A stretch of DNA of 64,000 bases from Ctenosaura bakeri (GCA_948474755.1 CAOLHI010001439.1:310001-374000); one strand, 5' to 3'. Shown: positions 36,321 through 48,382, counted from the first letter of the stretch. Made by a program: numbers and translations. The notes: a model not told the origin generated them from the letters alone.

Positions 36321-36383
36321 AAGCACCGGGAGAATCAGACACACACCCTATAAAGCACGGGGAGAATCAGACACACACCCTAT
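36321..36383 (+). repeat. 31-32-base tandem duplication 3' of PRDX2
   Basis: Two adjacent copies of a unit containing GGGAGAATCAGACACACACC followed by CTAT, nearly identical, about 570 bases beyond the predicted PRDX2 end. Confidence 0.9.
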
Positions 36384-36470
36384 ATGCTATCTCCCCAGCA
36401 GGGACAAGGCGGCTGGGATACTGGCTTGCATTTCTATATTATCTCACATGTGGTGCTTCCTTCACAACAA

Positions 36471-36600
36471 GGGTGGGAAACTGCAGTGCTCTAGATATTG
36501 TCGGACTCCCCTCAGACAGCACAGCCACTGACTGGTAAGACTGGGGCCTGGGAGCAATGGCCTCAACATCAGGGTATCCAAAGATTCCCCACATCTGCTT
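36471..36600. mobile_element. Family-B MITE, diverged
   Basis: GGGTGGGAAACTGCAGTGCT with ATATTGTCGGACTCCC at one end and AAAGATTCCCCACATCTGC at the other follow the family layout with a degraded right arm. Confidence 0.5.
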
Positions 36601-36954
36601 TAAGCCATTTCTACTATACTTTAACTGGGCTGGTGCCTAGGAAGTGCTAACTCTATAAAGGGGCGGGGCTCTTTTTCCTCCCCACTGCCTACAAATTGTC
36701 TGACAGGCAGAATGGTTAAACCTGGAATGGAAACTTGCTTGGTGACTGAGTATTCAGCTCAGGAGCAGGGAATCTCTGGCTCTACAGATGCTGCTGAACC
36801 ACTGCTCCCACAATGTCGCACTTCTGACCAAATGATTATTAAGCTGAGAAGAGCAGGAGTTCATCAGCTGAAGGGACTACATGTTCTTCACTCACCTTCT
36901 ACTACTGCCTCCAGTTCTTTTATTTCTGAATAACCTTCAGGAGTACCAAAGACA

Positions 36955-37190
36955 TCAGGCAAGTACCATCATGTTTATTTGAATCACCACTTTTATTGAA
37001 TCATGATCAAACAGATGCCCTACGCAAACCTACATTTGAGCTAGCTCTATGGACGACTTGGTATACGAGATCTTTGTAGCCCAACTCTTCCAGAGTGCCC
37101 TTTCTCCTAGAGAACTAAATGGGGAAGATTCTGTATGAATAATCCCTTCACATTAGACCAGATTCCTTTAGTTGCACAACATAAAGCTGC
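36955..37190 (-). other. PRDX2: PRDX2 3' untranslated region (predicted)
   Basis: About 235 bases follow the stop codon. Two AATAAA signals occur on the minus strand, at 36997-36992 and 36979-36974, 18 bases apart. Cleavage is expected near 36950-36960. Confidence 0.75.
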
Positions 37191-37276
37191 CTACTGCTGC
37201 TTGGCGAAGAAGATCTTGCTGTCTTTCACAGTAGGCTTGATGGTGTCACCACCTGGTTGCCAGCCAGCCGGGCACA
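37191..37276 (-). CDS. PRDX2: PRDX2 exon 6 (resolving cysteine, stop)
   Basis: 86 bases from the acceptor TTATGCTACAG to a TAG stop at 37193-37191. It encodes [15 protein letters not shown] and the C-terminal SKIFFAKQQ tail. Confidence 0.95.
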
Positions 37277-40200
37277 CTGTAGCATAAAGAAGAACAAGGG
37301 ATGTTAGACCATATGGCACACATGTAGACCAACAAGACCCATAAAGGAGCAATGAATAATTTTGGATGTGGTTAAAAGACAGGAGGGGCACAGAACTGGC
37401 TATCTGAACTAGTAGCAAGGTAGTGTAGAAACCCAGCAAAGTGCCATGATTTCTTTGTTAGAAGCCCGCCTCAAAAGACTCATCTTTTTCAAAGGATAGC
37501 TTGAGAATGGAAATATGTATTTTAGCTTGCAAGAAATATATATATATGTGTATATAAAAATAATTTGCAACAAAGAAAGACGACAAACAATGCAATACTT
37601 CTTCTGGGAGCATTTTCTTGCTTCCCAATGCTTCCAAGAAGCCCACAAGCAGGAAAGGAAGATGATGTAACTTGCCACTACCTCCCCACTGAAGCAACTA
37701 GCTTTCAAGGGCTTCTTGTGCCTGGGCATTTACCCAACATAAAAGTATGTTCTGTAGGAATTGTACTTTTTGAACATCATTCTGCATCTTCATGTTTTGA
37801 CTAAAATAGACTGTGAAGTCATACTGAGAAGCACCAAGGGGTTCTGTAATAAATCCCACAAGGCCTAATACTTACTGGCTAAGCAGATGACCAGTGTCAC
37901 TTAGATGTGATAAGAGTTTACAGGCATCCCATTTTATACAGAATATTCCCTATCTAGGGGCTTAAATGAGCTCCTTTGAATGAACAAATCTAGGGGTTTA
38001 AATGAGCAAGCACGGTGTAATGATTTGAATGTTGGGTCAGGACTCCAGGATTCAAATTCAGGCTGAACCACAGAAACATGGTTGGATGACCCTGGGCAAC
38101 ATACATTTTCTAAGCATAAGAGAAGGCAATGGCAAACAGATGCTTGAGGGTTGCAAGAAAACCCTATGACCAGGTTCAAGTCAGAGTAGACTTGAAGGCA
38201 AACTACAACATCAACAACTGAGGGTTGTATGGGACACCTCCTAACCCACATTTCTTGATCAGGTGGGAGTGGACACCAACCACAATCTCACAAGATCAAC
38301 CCTCAACCATCTGTACGAAGCAAAATGGCCTGATATAACATACCAAATGTTGTAGGGGTCTGCCTGTTGAAGAACATGGCTGGTGCCTCCTTTTCTTCTT
38401 CCCCAGCTGCCAATGAGCAGCACATTCAGGACAGGAAAAACTCCTGATCTTGGAATGGCCAACAATCATAAGCTTTTCCTGGGAGGCTTGCCATTTCACA
38501 AGAGGCATTTCTGTCATGAGACCTATGGCATCCTCATGTAGGTCTGCTTCTTGTGTCCCCAGACAGACTGGAGTTGGTAACTGACTGTTTCATATTACTG
38601 CTTTAAAAACCTCACAACCTTCATCCATAAATACTGTTTCAAGGTTGCAGACAGCTTCTCAGCCACCCAACTAGGACAGCACTACTTAAAGCAAGGGTTA
38701 ACCAAGAAGTGCTGGAAGTCTAGGAGCAGAAGGATCTACCCTGGCTAACTGAGACAAGATTCTCCAAGGGGCAGAGAGGGAACAGACATATGGCCCTCCA
38801 GAAGCTGTTAGATTGCAATTTTTATCAGCCCTATCCATCACAAGTGACTGTGAGCAAATCATGGAAGCCACACACTTCCCATTCCTCCTGTACTAGGATG
38901 GGAGTGGAAAAAGGAGAAAACATGGTGTGAACTGGGAAGCAAAGATACACAAGAACTGGACAAAAAGGCAGATGAAGGTCAAATATCCCAGAAGGCAGCT
39001 TGCAAACTTGGCAGGATTTGCTAATTATAGAAGGTCTTGAGAGATACAAAGACAAGAGAGTCTGTATGCTGCTGGCTGGAATAAAAAAGAATAAGAAAGT
39101 ATTTGGCAGAGAATTAACACCCCCCCATGCCCATTTTGGCCTACTAGGTATCTTAACCCTAGGGGTTCCTCGTAAGTGGAACTCTGTCCACATCCATTAA
39201 CTTCCCTTGTAGAAAGACAGTCCTGGAGCAGGTTCTCCAGTTATACCACGCTCTGCCTTAACTTACAAATATTATTTGATGATATACATTCAGTTCTTCT
39301 TTCCAAGTAACTTTTTTATTTACAGTTATTCATACTCTTGACATTGTTTTGATCCACAACTAGACATTTTGCATTTTATCGAACCATGTTTGGGTGAATC
39401 TTTAATTGCATTTATTGTTTCTGTACATGTTGTTGCTGGATCCACAAGTTCAAACTGCTGTTACAGCTTGTTAGCCACTTCATGTTTGTTCTTGAAGCCC
39501 TCTTCAGGAGCTGGAATGAGCAACGGGAGAGCATCTATGATGCTATGGATGGCTTTAGGCAACAGAGCCTTCTGAAGTGTTGCCAAAAGTGCATCTGGGA
39601 CACTGCATGAGAAGATGCAGACACCTTCTCAAGCAGGGAAGGGGAAATGTGTGGGGCTTCCAGATGTTGGACTTCAACTTCCATCACCCCTTACCAGCAA
39701 AGCCAATGGTAAAGATAATCCAACATAATGTGGAGGGCCCACACATTGCTCACCCTGTTCTAAAGTTATAGCCATGTGCAAATTAACCAATATCTTTTGC
39801 TACATGTTTGGAAGCTGAAATGCACTGCCCATGAGCATGATCACTGCCATCTTCAGTACCTGAAAGAGGAATGGGACAGAGTAGAGCAACTGCAGGGGGG
39901 AGAGGTCTACTAGTCTCCTTTCTACTGAAAAAGTGACCAACCATTCTGGGTTCATACCCTCACCCCAAACCCCTAGTCCTTACCTTCACCATGCTGGTCT
40001 GTGAACTGGAAGGCCTGCACCAGGCGCAATGTCTCATCCACAGAACGCCCCACAGGGAGGTCATTGATGGTGATCTGCCGCACAATGCCTTTGTCATCAA
40101 TTATGAACAGGCCTCTAATAAGGAAGAAGGACAACAGTATTGCTTTTTACTTTAGATGCAAGCTCTGCTCTCCCCTTATAAGGAGACAGGGCCATTGCAG

Positions 40201-43200
40201 AATTTTAAGGGGTTCCTACCTAGCACTGGAACTCCTGGAATATATTATCAGTCACTAATGCAGGGGTGAAAATTGTGTCACCCTCCTGATGTAGCCAGTA
40301 AGGAGGAAGGCTAGGAGCCAGAGTTCAGCAACCTCTGGATGGCCACACAATTCTCATCTCTGTTCCAGTATATTCACCAATAAAACAAATGAGTATTAAT
40401 ACCAGACGCAGATTGGAAAAGCTTTGAATATCTGCATAAGTAGACACCCAGATTAAGGCACAAAACTAACATGAGATTGGGACATGGACAATTGGACCCT
40501 CTAATTGCACATATCATATTTCTAGTCAGAGTAGAGGTCCTCCAAGCCTATACAAGCAGGGGTGGAGCTCTATACCCCAATTCAAGTGGAAAAACATCTC
40601 CATATATTCCCATCCAAGTGTTTGCTGTTTGAATTACACAGTCTTAAAGGGGAGGATAGCTGCTGCACAGGGACAATATCCTGCACAGCAACAAGGATAA
40701 ATAATGTATTCAACTGGTCTCACAGCTTTGGAATCCAGTGTGAAATGGAAATTGAGTCAGCCAAACTGAGGTTTTGCTACTCAAAACAGAAGGGATTAAT
40801 GCCTTCCATTGGGCTTCACTTCTCCTGCAAACATCATGCAGTAGCCTTCCTGAAGGAGAGAAGAGGAAACTACATCACCCTATTAGTTCAGCTGCTAATT
40901 CAGAACATTTGGCTCTTCTTAAGTGGTCTCTGTTCTAGTTGGTCTCAATATAACAAACAAGAGTATGAGAACCAGGGTGGCATAGTGGTTTGGGCATTGG
41001 ACTATGACTTTAGAGATCAGGGTTCAAATCCCTGGTCTGCCATGGAAACCCACTGGGTGATCTTGGGCACATCATACTCGCTCAGCTTCAGAGGAAGGCA
41101 AAGGCAAAACCCTCTGACCAAAGCTTGCAAAGAAAACTCCATGATAGATTTGCCCTAGGGCTGCCATAAGTCGAAGGCATGTACCAACAAAGACCAGCAA
41201 TACCCAGATACGTTAAATCTGGTTATTATAAGAACTTTATAACATGAAGAATGCCCCTGAGCTTTATGGATTGCCTCCTTCCTCTGCTTTCCAGTTGCAC
41301 AACATGACAAAAGGTCAGGAGTAAGAATTGTGTGGACCTCAAAATGTTGATGAACTTGAATTCCCAGGATTCCTGACCACCGACTATGCTGGCTAGAGCT
41401 GCTGGGAGTTGCAGGTCAACAGTATCTAGAGTCATACCATTTATACCCCAGTATAAATTATTTCATTCATTCCCTGCCTTTTCCCCAAAACTGGGACACA
41501 AGGGAGCATATCAAAAATAAATGCTTCAAAAATAAATAAGGATTCTACCAGTCATATGCCCTTCAAGGTTTAACTAGCATTCAAATTGCCTTTGTACATC
41601 TTCCTACCTGTATGCAATGCCCTCATCCTCCTTCAGGACACCAAAGTTCTTAGCGATGTTGTGGCTGATGTCAGCCACAAGTGGGATGTTTGCGGAACCC
41701 AAGCCCCCATCCTTTCTTGGGGTATTGATCCTACGGGGGAAATAAATGTTAATGTTCTGCAAGATTACAATGTTTTTAATCAATTAGGAGGTCACCTGCA
41801 AGCCACACAACTCTAGTTATATACGATTTAGATGCAGCCAAATTCAGAATGTAATAAACAGTAGAAACTAGTCCTGCAACTGGATGTGCTCTCTGTTTAG
41901 CCTCAGTCTGCTTCTTCAGCTCTAGGAGTGTACTGCTCTCCACACCCATTTGGTGACCAAATCCACTGCTGTCTGTCTAGTGAGATGGCTGATAAAGTTC
42001 TAGCAACATCCAAGTTCTTCAAGATAAGGCTGGTGTAGACTCCACACCCTTCAGTCAGTTAACGTTTGCCTACCTCCCAGTCAGTATGTCTCAAACAGGA
42101 TTCATATGATTGATGTGTCAACAATGTGTCAATTCTATCTCTCTGACTGAGCAGAACATCAAGCTGGAGTGAAATGGCTCCCGGAATTGAGCATCAAATG
42201 CTTTGCTTTATCTGTTCTCATGCCCATTATGACAAAGCTGCAACTCAAATTCCAGCTAGAAATCCATTTGATTTGCAAAGACCTGGTCAGGACACCCGTT
42301 GCAGGAAATGTAGTTATTATTTTCATTTAATTTCATTGTAAGTCAGGCTTTAGCACAGTATCTGCAGTACATGCCTCCTAACATGAGAAAGGTGTATTAT
42401 AAGAACTAGAAGACTTACCAGGCCAAGTGGGTGAACTGAGAATCAACAGAGCCCGCAATAACCTCACAGTTGATCTTGCGAAATTCCTCAACTCGATCGC
42501 TGAAAGCTATAATCTCCGTGGGGCACACAAAAGTGAAGTCCAGTGGGTAGAAGAATAATACCACATATTTTCCTTTGGAGGGAGGGAAAAGAGGCTACTG
42601 CTCAGTAAAATCTCTCAACAACTATAAATGTGATTCTTTAACCCACAAAACTTGCCCACTCAGCTTCTCTCAGACAGGTAATTCTCTTTCATGTCAAATG
42701 TCATATGTCTATGTGTGCAAGACAAGGAGTAATCGAACACAGGATATTAAGACATACTTTGCACCATGACCATGCCTACTCTTTGCCACTTTTTCTCAGA
42801 GGAATATCTGAATATGATATCATGGATCTAGCTACCGTCTGTTCTTGAGTTACTGGATTCCAGAGTGTTTCAGAGCACAGTTTAGAGAACTCACTTTTTT
42901 GATGAAAACTCCCTGAACCCCTCAGTCAGCTACTGGCCATGCTGGCAGAAATTTTTGGAAGTTGTAGTCAAACCCCCCCCCACTTTTCCAAGCTCTGCTT
43001 CCCCTTGAGGAAGTTACAGAATTAAAGGATCTTGCTGCCTTGGTGCTCAATGTGCTTCTGAGCACAGCTGGATGAAACCTCTTGATTGTTTCACTTCTAG
43101 CCTCTTAACTCAGGCTGGCCTTGGGAACCCTTTACTTTTGTGTACGTGTGTCCTAACCTTTCCAGAAGCCCAAGGCAGTTCACACTACTAATAAACTCAG

Positions 43201-43399
43201 CACAAATAGCCATAAACCCAAGGCAGCTCACACTACTAAAAAACTACCAGTAAATACAAATAGTCATGAACAAGGGGAATGATATGTATCTCTTACCTTT
43301 GTAGTCTGATAACTTTAATTCCTTGATGGCTCCATCCACCACTGCTGTGGCATGAAAGTCTGGAACTGGCTTCCCAATCTGAACATTACCGGTGGCCAT
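37191..43399 (-). CDS. PRDX2: Peroxiredoxin-2, typical 2-Cys (five coding exons)
   Basis: Joining minus-strand exons 43399-43297, 42572-42419, 41730-41608, 40114-39984 and 37276-37191 gives 198 residues, the same length as human PRDX2. The enzyme is a cytosolic thioredoxin-dependent peroxidase that reduces H2O2 and works as an obligate dimer and decamer. Seen: peroxidatic Cys51 in FTFVCPTEI, Cys70, the GGLG motif in DGGLGS, and resolving Cys172 in VCPAGW. All introns are GT-AG, and phases close at Gly35, Trp86, Arg127 and Val171. The C-terminus reads SKIFFAKQQ, so the usual YF motif is FF. The gene is convergent with JUNB and divergent from RNASEH2A. PRDX1 is the nearest alternative, but position between JUNB and RNASEH2A and the N-terminus [13 protein letters not shown] favour PRDX2. 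Confidence 0.95.
38004..38220 (+). mobile_element. tRNA-derived SINE, diverged, downstream part in PRDX2 intron 5
   Basis: The head GAGCAAGCACGGTGTAATG, a B-box-like GGATTCAAATTC, the middle GAAGGCAATGGCAAACAGAT and the tail GACTTGAAGGCAAACTACAA are all recognisable. Confidence 0.75.
39645..39764. mobile_element. Family-B MITE in PRDX2 intron 5
   Basis: GGGCTTCCAGATGTTGGACT then TCAACTTCCATCACCCC pairs with AATCCAACATAATGTGGAGG and the GGCCCACAC end. Confidence 0.65.
39984..40114 (-). CDS. PRDX2: PRDX2 exon 5
   Basis: 131 bases encoding [19 protein letters not shown] to DQHGE plus the first base of Val171. Two AG dinucleotides are possible at the acceptor (TATTAGAG); only the first keeps the frame. 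Donor GAAG/gtaagg. Confidence 0.95.
40967..41192 (+). mobile_element. tRNA-derived SINE in PRDX2 intron 4
   Basis: GGTGGCATAGTGGTTTGGGC then GGGTTCAAATCCC give clear A- and B-boxes. The middle CCCACTGGGTGATCTTGGGC is followed by GAGGAAGGCAAAGGCAAAA and a degraded tail. It lies inside an open frame of about 200 codons (40562-41158) that is not a gene. Confidence 0.88.
41328..41430. mobile_element. Family-B MITE in PRDX2 intron 4
   Basis: GTGGACCTCAAAATGTTGAT with GAATTCCCAGGATTCC pairs with GCTGGGAGTTGCAGGTCAAC. TATGCTGGCTAGAGC is the usual centre. Confidence 0.65.
41608..41730 (-). CDS. PRDX2: PRDX2 exon 4
   Basis: 123 bases encoding [11 protein letters not shown] to GIAY and the first two bases of Arg127. 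It carries the GGLG hyperoxidation-sensitivity motif. Acceptor CCCGTAG, donor ACAG/gtagga. Confidence 0.96.
41731..42418 (-). other. PRDX2: PRDX2 intron 3
   Basis: Unassigned sequence bounded by the exon 3 donor GTAAGT and the exon 4 acceptor. No repeat recognised. Confidence 0.8.
42419..42572 (-). CDS. PRDX2: PRDX2 exon 3 (peroxidatic cysteine)
   Basis: Encodes Gly35 (last two bases) to Trp86 (first two bases), 154 bases, including the active-site FVCPTEI with Cys51 and the INCEV Cys70. Acceptor CTCCAAAG, donor CCTG/gtaagt. Confidence 0.96.
42573..43296 (-). other. PRDX2: PRDX2 intron 2
   Basis: Carries a degraded family-B element at about 42890-42990 and the 50-base tandem duplication at 43168-43268. 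Confidence 0.8.
43168..43268 (+). repeat. About 50-base tandem duplication in PRDX2 intron 1/2 area
   Basis: CCCAAGGCAGTTCACACTAC and CCCAAGGCAGCTCACACTAC start two diverged units, each ending in ACAAATAG. It lies in intron 2, just after exon 2 on the minus strand. Confidence 0.75.
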
Positions 43400-43402
43400 T
43401 TT
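43297..43402 (-). CDS. PRDX2: PRDX2 exon 2 (first coding exon)
   Basis: The start codon is at 43399-43397, three bases inside the exon, after the acceptor TGACATTTCAG. It encodes residues 1-34 plus the first base of Gly35. The donor is AAAG/gtaaga. Confidence 0.95.
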
Positions 43403-44411
43403 CTGAAATGTCAGAATAGTACAAAGCTACTAAAGTGGCTGCTGAGCACAGTCTCTGGAAACAAGAGGCTTGATACCAAACAGGTACTAGGAGAATTTAA
43501 AAGCAGGAAACATCAAAGCCATGTTTACCCTTCCCATCAATTTTTCAGACCTAGAGATGAGGGGAAAAGCACACCATTATGCAGCCACTGCAGTCACCAG
43601 AATCTCCATTATTAGGTATCTGATCTCTTCCACATTCAGACAGTACATGTGGAATGGAAAAGTATTTCAGAGGAAAAGTTCACACTGTAACAGGCCCTGT
43701 CCTTTGGCATTTCTTTCTAGCATGGTGCAGTACAGAACAACCGGCACCAGAGGAAGGCATTCACCAATAATTATCTTCTTGGGTGACATGTATGGCCTGA
43801 AATCATGCCAACCCCATCTAGGCATCAGGTCATGGCCAAGTTTTGTAAAGTAGACACCCACAGATAAGGACAATCTTTTTTAAATTTCCCTTTAAGTCTC
43901 AAGAGAACAGTGTTTGCTTCCTTTCCCTTAAGTAGTGGCCGTATTTATATACATATGTGAGAGAGCTAAAGAAATACCAATACCTTCAAGGGACCTGTAT
44001 TAACTTTTGGAAGCCTGACTCTGCTTAGCATATGAAATCAGGCAGGATCTGGCACTATCACAGGTTTTAGGCACACTTTACAGTTCCTACCATCTAAATA
44101 ATATCACTACCTTCTAACCAATCTATAACTTGAGAGGAAAAAACCATCTCTTATAATCCTTTATTGTTCTATACACAGACCAATCACATGAGATACAGTG
44201 TTTACTGGCCAAATACAGCTTTTCAACTCAATCCCTGAGGAATGAAAAGATCAGGCAGTTGTCCTTTGAGGAGAAAAATGCAGGAGGTTTCTGGTTCAAA
44301 TAGCCACTTTCAGTTTTGAAATTCTAGAGAAACTCTGGAATGAGCAAGTGTTAGCATAACATGTTAGCTAGCAAGCGTTTCAGCAGCTTCTCCAAAACCT
44401 AACTCAAGCAA

Positions 44412-44544
44412 GCCATTTCTGCACTAGACTGTTACAGTGCCATTATTCTACTTTCAACACCCCCTCCTAAACTGCAAACCCCAGGATTCCATAGGATGTT
44501 GAAAGTGGAATAATAGCACTGTAACAGTCTAGTGCAGAAATGCC
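44412..44544. mobile_element. Palindromic MITE (family A) in PRDX2 intron 1, left arm shortened
   Basis: The right arm is full length, but the inner part of the left arm is deleted after about 50 bases. This copy has TTCTGCAC and CAGTGC in place of the CpG-containing forms in copies near the promoters. Confidence 0.8.
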
Positions 44545-45834
44545 CTGAGTTAGCTAGAGATTCATCAGTAGGGTAACTGTCACCCAGATAGGCACCTCTG
44601 ATTAATCCTTTACAGAAAGTCTTTTTGAATACTGTTAGGCAACATTTGGCAAGGGGAGTCACAGGAAAGCTACACATTCTTGGGGTACATTTGATTTGGG
44701 CTGATATCTAACAGAGATTCGCCTCACCATTCCCTCCCCAAAGATCCTTTATACTGTTCACAGAGTTTCTCTCATTGTCTTTAATATCTGCCTGAGTTTC
44801 ACAACTTTGTGCAGGCCAAGCCCTATGACTTCGCAACCATCATTTTACCCCCTAAAGTCTCCCTTTGCTTTTTGGAATATTCGGGCTGAGTGTGTGAGCA
44901 CAGTAATAGAGATGCAGCTTTTGCCAAGATACACCTGGGCTCCTTCCAAGCAGCAGCATGTAGATACATGAATATGAGAATACCGAGAGACAAAAATGGA
45001 GGCAAATGACAACAAGCACTTTCCCACACAACCACATATTCCATAACACTGCTATACCTGGCTTCTTAAAAAAAAAAACAACTTGCTAGCTAACATAAGG
45101 TGGATGGGTAGTAACTAATCTATTAATGTAATGAGCAGCACTCTCCTGGTATGCTGAAGAGAAATACAGTTTGTCTCCTACAGCTGGCACCACAGAGATA
45201 GTATTTCAACAGAGTGTAAAACCAGACTGAGCAGACACAAAGGACAAAAATTTCAAAGAGCAGATGAGTGGTTCATTCTCATTCCTCCACAGTTTGGGTC
45301 AGTTCAAGGTATTCCTCCACTGGAAACAGGGTAGTAACCCAGATAAAAAGCCAAGCTTATTTACATTATATGATTGGCTTTCAAACCAGTTTGCAAAGAT
45401 ATATTTCCCTTATTATTCAAACTTTGCTTCTCTTCTGCATTTCTCTAGAGAGTTTACTCGGCTGGCTTATTTCTCCTATGCACTTTAGTTCAAGCTGCTT
45501 GCAGAGTCTTCCAAAGAAAAATGCTTCATTCAGCATTTTGACAACTCTAGAAAGATGTTCAGCTCCATTGTACATATGCAACAACACTTCAAACACTGCA
45601 ACCTGCTAGAACACCAAGAAGCTAATACATTGTTGTAGCTGGTACAGCATCTTAATTCACATCTAAGCCTTAACATCCCTTGCCCTATAGTATCCTCACC
45701 TGATAAGGGCTTCCCTTATCCCTTAAGGGTGTCCCAGAATCACAAACTGACCCAAGCAAAACACTTTCCTTGAGAAAGAGCAAGTGAAAATGTTACTTAT
45801 GATCTAGATGTTGTGTACTGAGCAAACTTCCAGT

Positions 45835-46065
45835 AAGAGCCAGCAGGGTGTAGTGAACTGAGTGCTGGACTGCAACTCTAGGGACCAGGCTGTGAATCCC
45901 TGTTGAGCCATAGAAACCTACCTTACGCAAGCTACACCTTCTTAGCCTCAAAGGAAAGCAAAGGCAAACCCCCTCTGAATAAATCTTGCCAAGAAAACCT
46001 CACAACAGATTCACCTTAGCAGATGCTGTACATTGGGATCAACCTGAAGGCACACAACAACAAAT
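45835..46065 (+). mobile_element. tRNA-derived SINE in PRDX2 intron 1
   Basis: The head AAGAGCCAGCAGGGTGTAGT, the middle GGAAAGCAAAGGCAAACCCC, then CTTGCCAAGAAAACC and the tail GAAGGCACACAACAACAAA make a nearly full-length copy. Confidence 0.85.
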
Positions 46066-48273
46066 CTTTAATGTCTATTTTGAGAAACACAGACTGTGAC
46101 TAACATCAGGAACTTACTATGTGTAGGGCAATACTGGTAAAGAGAATTAACAACTACCAACAGTGTCCTAAAATCAGAATTCATGAGGTTGGAATTTTGG
46201 AAGTTTTTAATTACCAATAACCATGATATAACCCATCACCTCTCTCAGATTTCCCTGTTCCCTGTGCCTTCAAGTTTAGCTGTTAAGTCTGACAGTATCT
46301 GGGATAAAATGGAATTTCCTAACAATGACATATTGTTGGAAGCCACGTCTGCTGTAATACAAAATATTCTGGAGTAGGTGGATGCTGAATGGCTGGTAAG
46401 TATCAGCTTTACAAAAGGTGTACCCCTGGTGGAGACAAGAACAGCTGGGACTAGTTTGTTGAATTTTTGGTTCAAACCTTTCTCCCTTGTGTTGGGAAAA
46501 GGCTGTCACAATGAGTTCTTGCACTTGAAATTATAACACTGAGCCACCACTTCCTATCTATGGGAATTTTCTGAGTAGAACTCACAGCATTCCAAACAAA
46601 TGCATGCATTTATCACTGTTCTGGCAACATGTGACAAGAGAAAAAGGAATGTCATTACCCACACAAATCATGCTGGAAAGTGCTTTGAGAAAACTGCACT
46701 GATGAAAATGAACCAGCAGGCAGAAAGTGAGCTTTGGTGGAAAGACCAAAGTCAGAGGCAGACCAACATCCAAGACTTTTCCTTCCACCATCCCCTCCAA
46801 TAACTGGATCCTGCCAGCTTCTCTGTGTTCAAGCAACACCTGAATTCAATACTGGGCAGCTTTGGCCCATAACATGTGGCCTCTACTCTGGTCTTGTCTT
46901 TTACTTCAACCTGAGAGGTCTGGGATGTAGTTACAGTTGTTTTTGTGACAAGTAACTGGTCATTCTTCCAGTACCCAAAATGATCCAGGGCTAAGATGTA
47001 GGGCGACCCAATCCAAGGCTTACTTGCAACAACGAAGCCTCACCAGTGAGAGCCAGCCCCTCTCCTTGTGATTTCTTTACCAAAACAGTATTCCAACATC
47101 CTTAGACAAGAGACATCATCTCAAGACTGGAGAGAGAGAAAAACTTTTCCTGCAGTAGAAAAGTGGCTTTATCAGGGCCTTCCAGATCAAGGAGGTGTGG
47201 CTGAGTCATCTAACAGCCTTTTCTGGCTTAAAACGGGTGAAGTTCGTAGGAGGACAATGCAAAGCCATTGCGCGCTTAATCAGATCTGCAGTTATCGGTA
47301 GAACCAGTTTGAACAAAGCCAGAAAGGGGAGGTTTTACCCTATCTCCCCTCTAGCCTTCAGTCTGAAGCCCAAAGAGCTGAAAGATCCTGCGGGTAACGA
47401 CGCACAATCCCAGACACAACCCCACATCTCGCAGATGCCTTTGCTATATTGGGCCCACCTAGTCCCATGGAGACAAACGGTCCCAGTGGGCCCCCTTTCC
47501 ATTTACCCAGCTCCCAAGCCTCCTTGAAAGCGTCCCTGACCAAGTCCACTCCCGCATTTTTTTTTAAAGCAAGCCGGAATTCCACAATCCCTTTAAAACG
47601 CTGGTTCAGGGCCCTTTCAATGAGCTTAAAGGCTTTAGAACCCCTGCTAAGAAGAAACAAAGCGGCGTCAACGTTCAACCGGAACGTAGAGGAGAAACCC
47701 CCTCAGCTTTGCACGCGCTGCGCCCGCGTGCTGCGGGGGGGGGCGGAGGGGAAAGGAAAAGCAACGGCGCAGAATAACGACCCCTCGAGCCCGGCTCCAA
47801 CGGACGCCAAGAAGCCGGCGGCCCTTCCTTTCTCCTTCCCCCCTCCCTCCCTCCCCTCCCCGTGCCCCTTGGAACACAGAACGCCTTCCATACAAGAGAA
47901 TGAGCACCATTCCCATCGCCTTCCAGAAACATCGAAGGAAGACGGGTCGGCGAGCGGCTTCTGCAAAGCACGGCCTCCGAAACCCCCCCCTCAGAGAGCA
48001 GCCCCCCTCCCCCCACTCTCACGCCTTTAAACAAAGGCGCCCGAGGCGCGGGTGCCAAGAGGAGAGCCACAGCACCGCTTCTTCATTTCGGCGTCACGCA
48101 CTCCTATATAAAAGGCCGGTCGCGGAGGGAAACGAAGCCCCGCCGCGAAGGCGAGGGGAGGACAAAGGCGCCTCAGGCCCACCGCCAGGCCTCCGAAAGG
48201 TGGAACTAGACCCCGGGACAACACGCCTGCAGCCCCGAAGCGGAGCCGCAGCCGCCGCCCATCCTCCCTTTAC

Positions 48274-48358
48274 CTCTCCGTCCGCGCACCGCTGCCAGCA
48301 AGGAGCACCGACCGAGCCTGGACCGCTCCGGGCGCAGGGGGCGTGGCGCTGGCGGGAG
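48274..48358 (-). other. PRDX2: PRDX2 non-coding exon 1 (predicted)
   Basis: A donor GGAGAG/gtaaag at 48274 follows a short GC-rich exon whose start is set by the TATA box about 30 bases upstream. Splicing to the acceptor at 43403 gives a short leader ending three bases before the ATG. A non-coding first exon matches the mammalian PRDX2 layout; the exact 5' end is inferred. Confidence 0.65.
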
Positions 48359-48382
48359 AGGCCGCGGCGGCGGCGGCGGCAG

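Larger units (their letters stand above)
37277..39983 (-). other. PRDX2: PRDX2 intron 5
   Basis: Holds an AT/GT microsatellite at 37537-37560, the SINE at 38004, and family-B material near 38785 and 39645. The rest is unassigned. Confidence 0.8.
40115..41607 (-). other. PRDX2: PRDX2 intron 4
   Basis: Contains a tRNA-type SINE (40967), a family-B MITE (41328) and a possible LINE 3' tail at 41446-41545 ending in AAATAAA units. A 198-codon plus-strand frame here is antisense and repeat-derived. Confidence 0.8.
43403..48273 (-). other. PRDX2: PRDX2 intron 1 (predicted)
   Basis: A long first intron of about 4.9 kb with the family-A MITE at 44412 and the SINE at 45835. The 5' 600 bases lie in the CpG island. 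Its extent depends on the inferred exon 1. Confidence 0.65.

Noticed and set aside
40562..41158. A 198-codon plus-strand frame inside PRDX2
   Set aside because: Antisense, within intron 4, and its second half is a tRNA-type SINE.
37191..43399. PRDX1 as the identity of the peroxiredoxin
   Set aside because: PRDX1 and PRDX2 are close, but the position between JUNB and RNASEH2A and the N-terminal text favour PRDX2.
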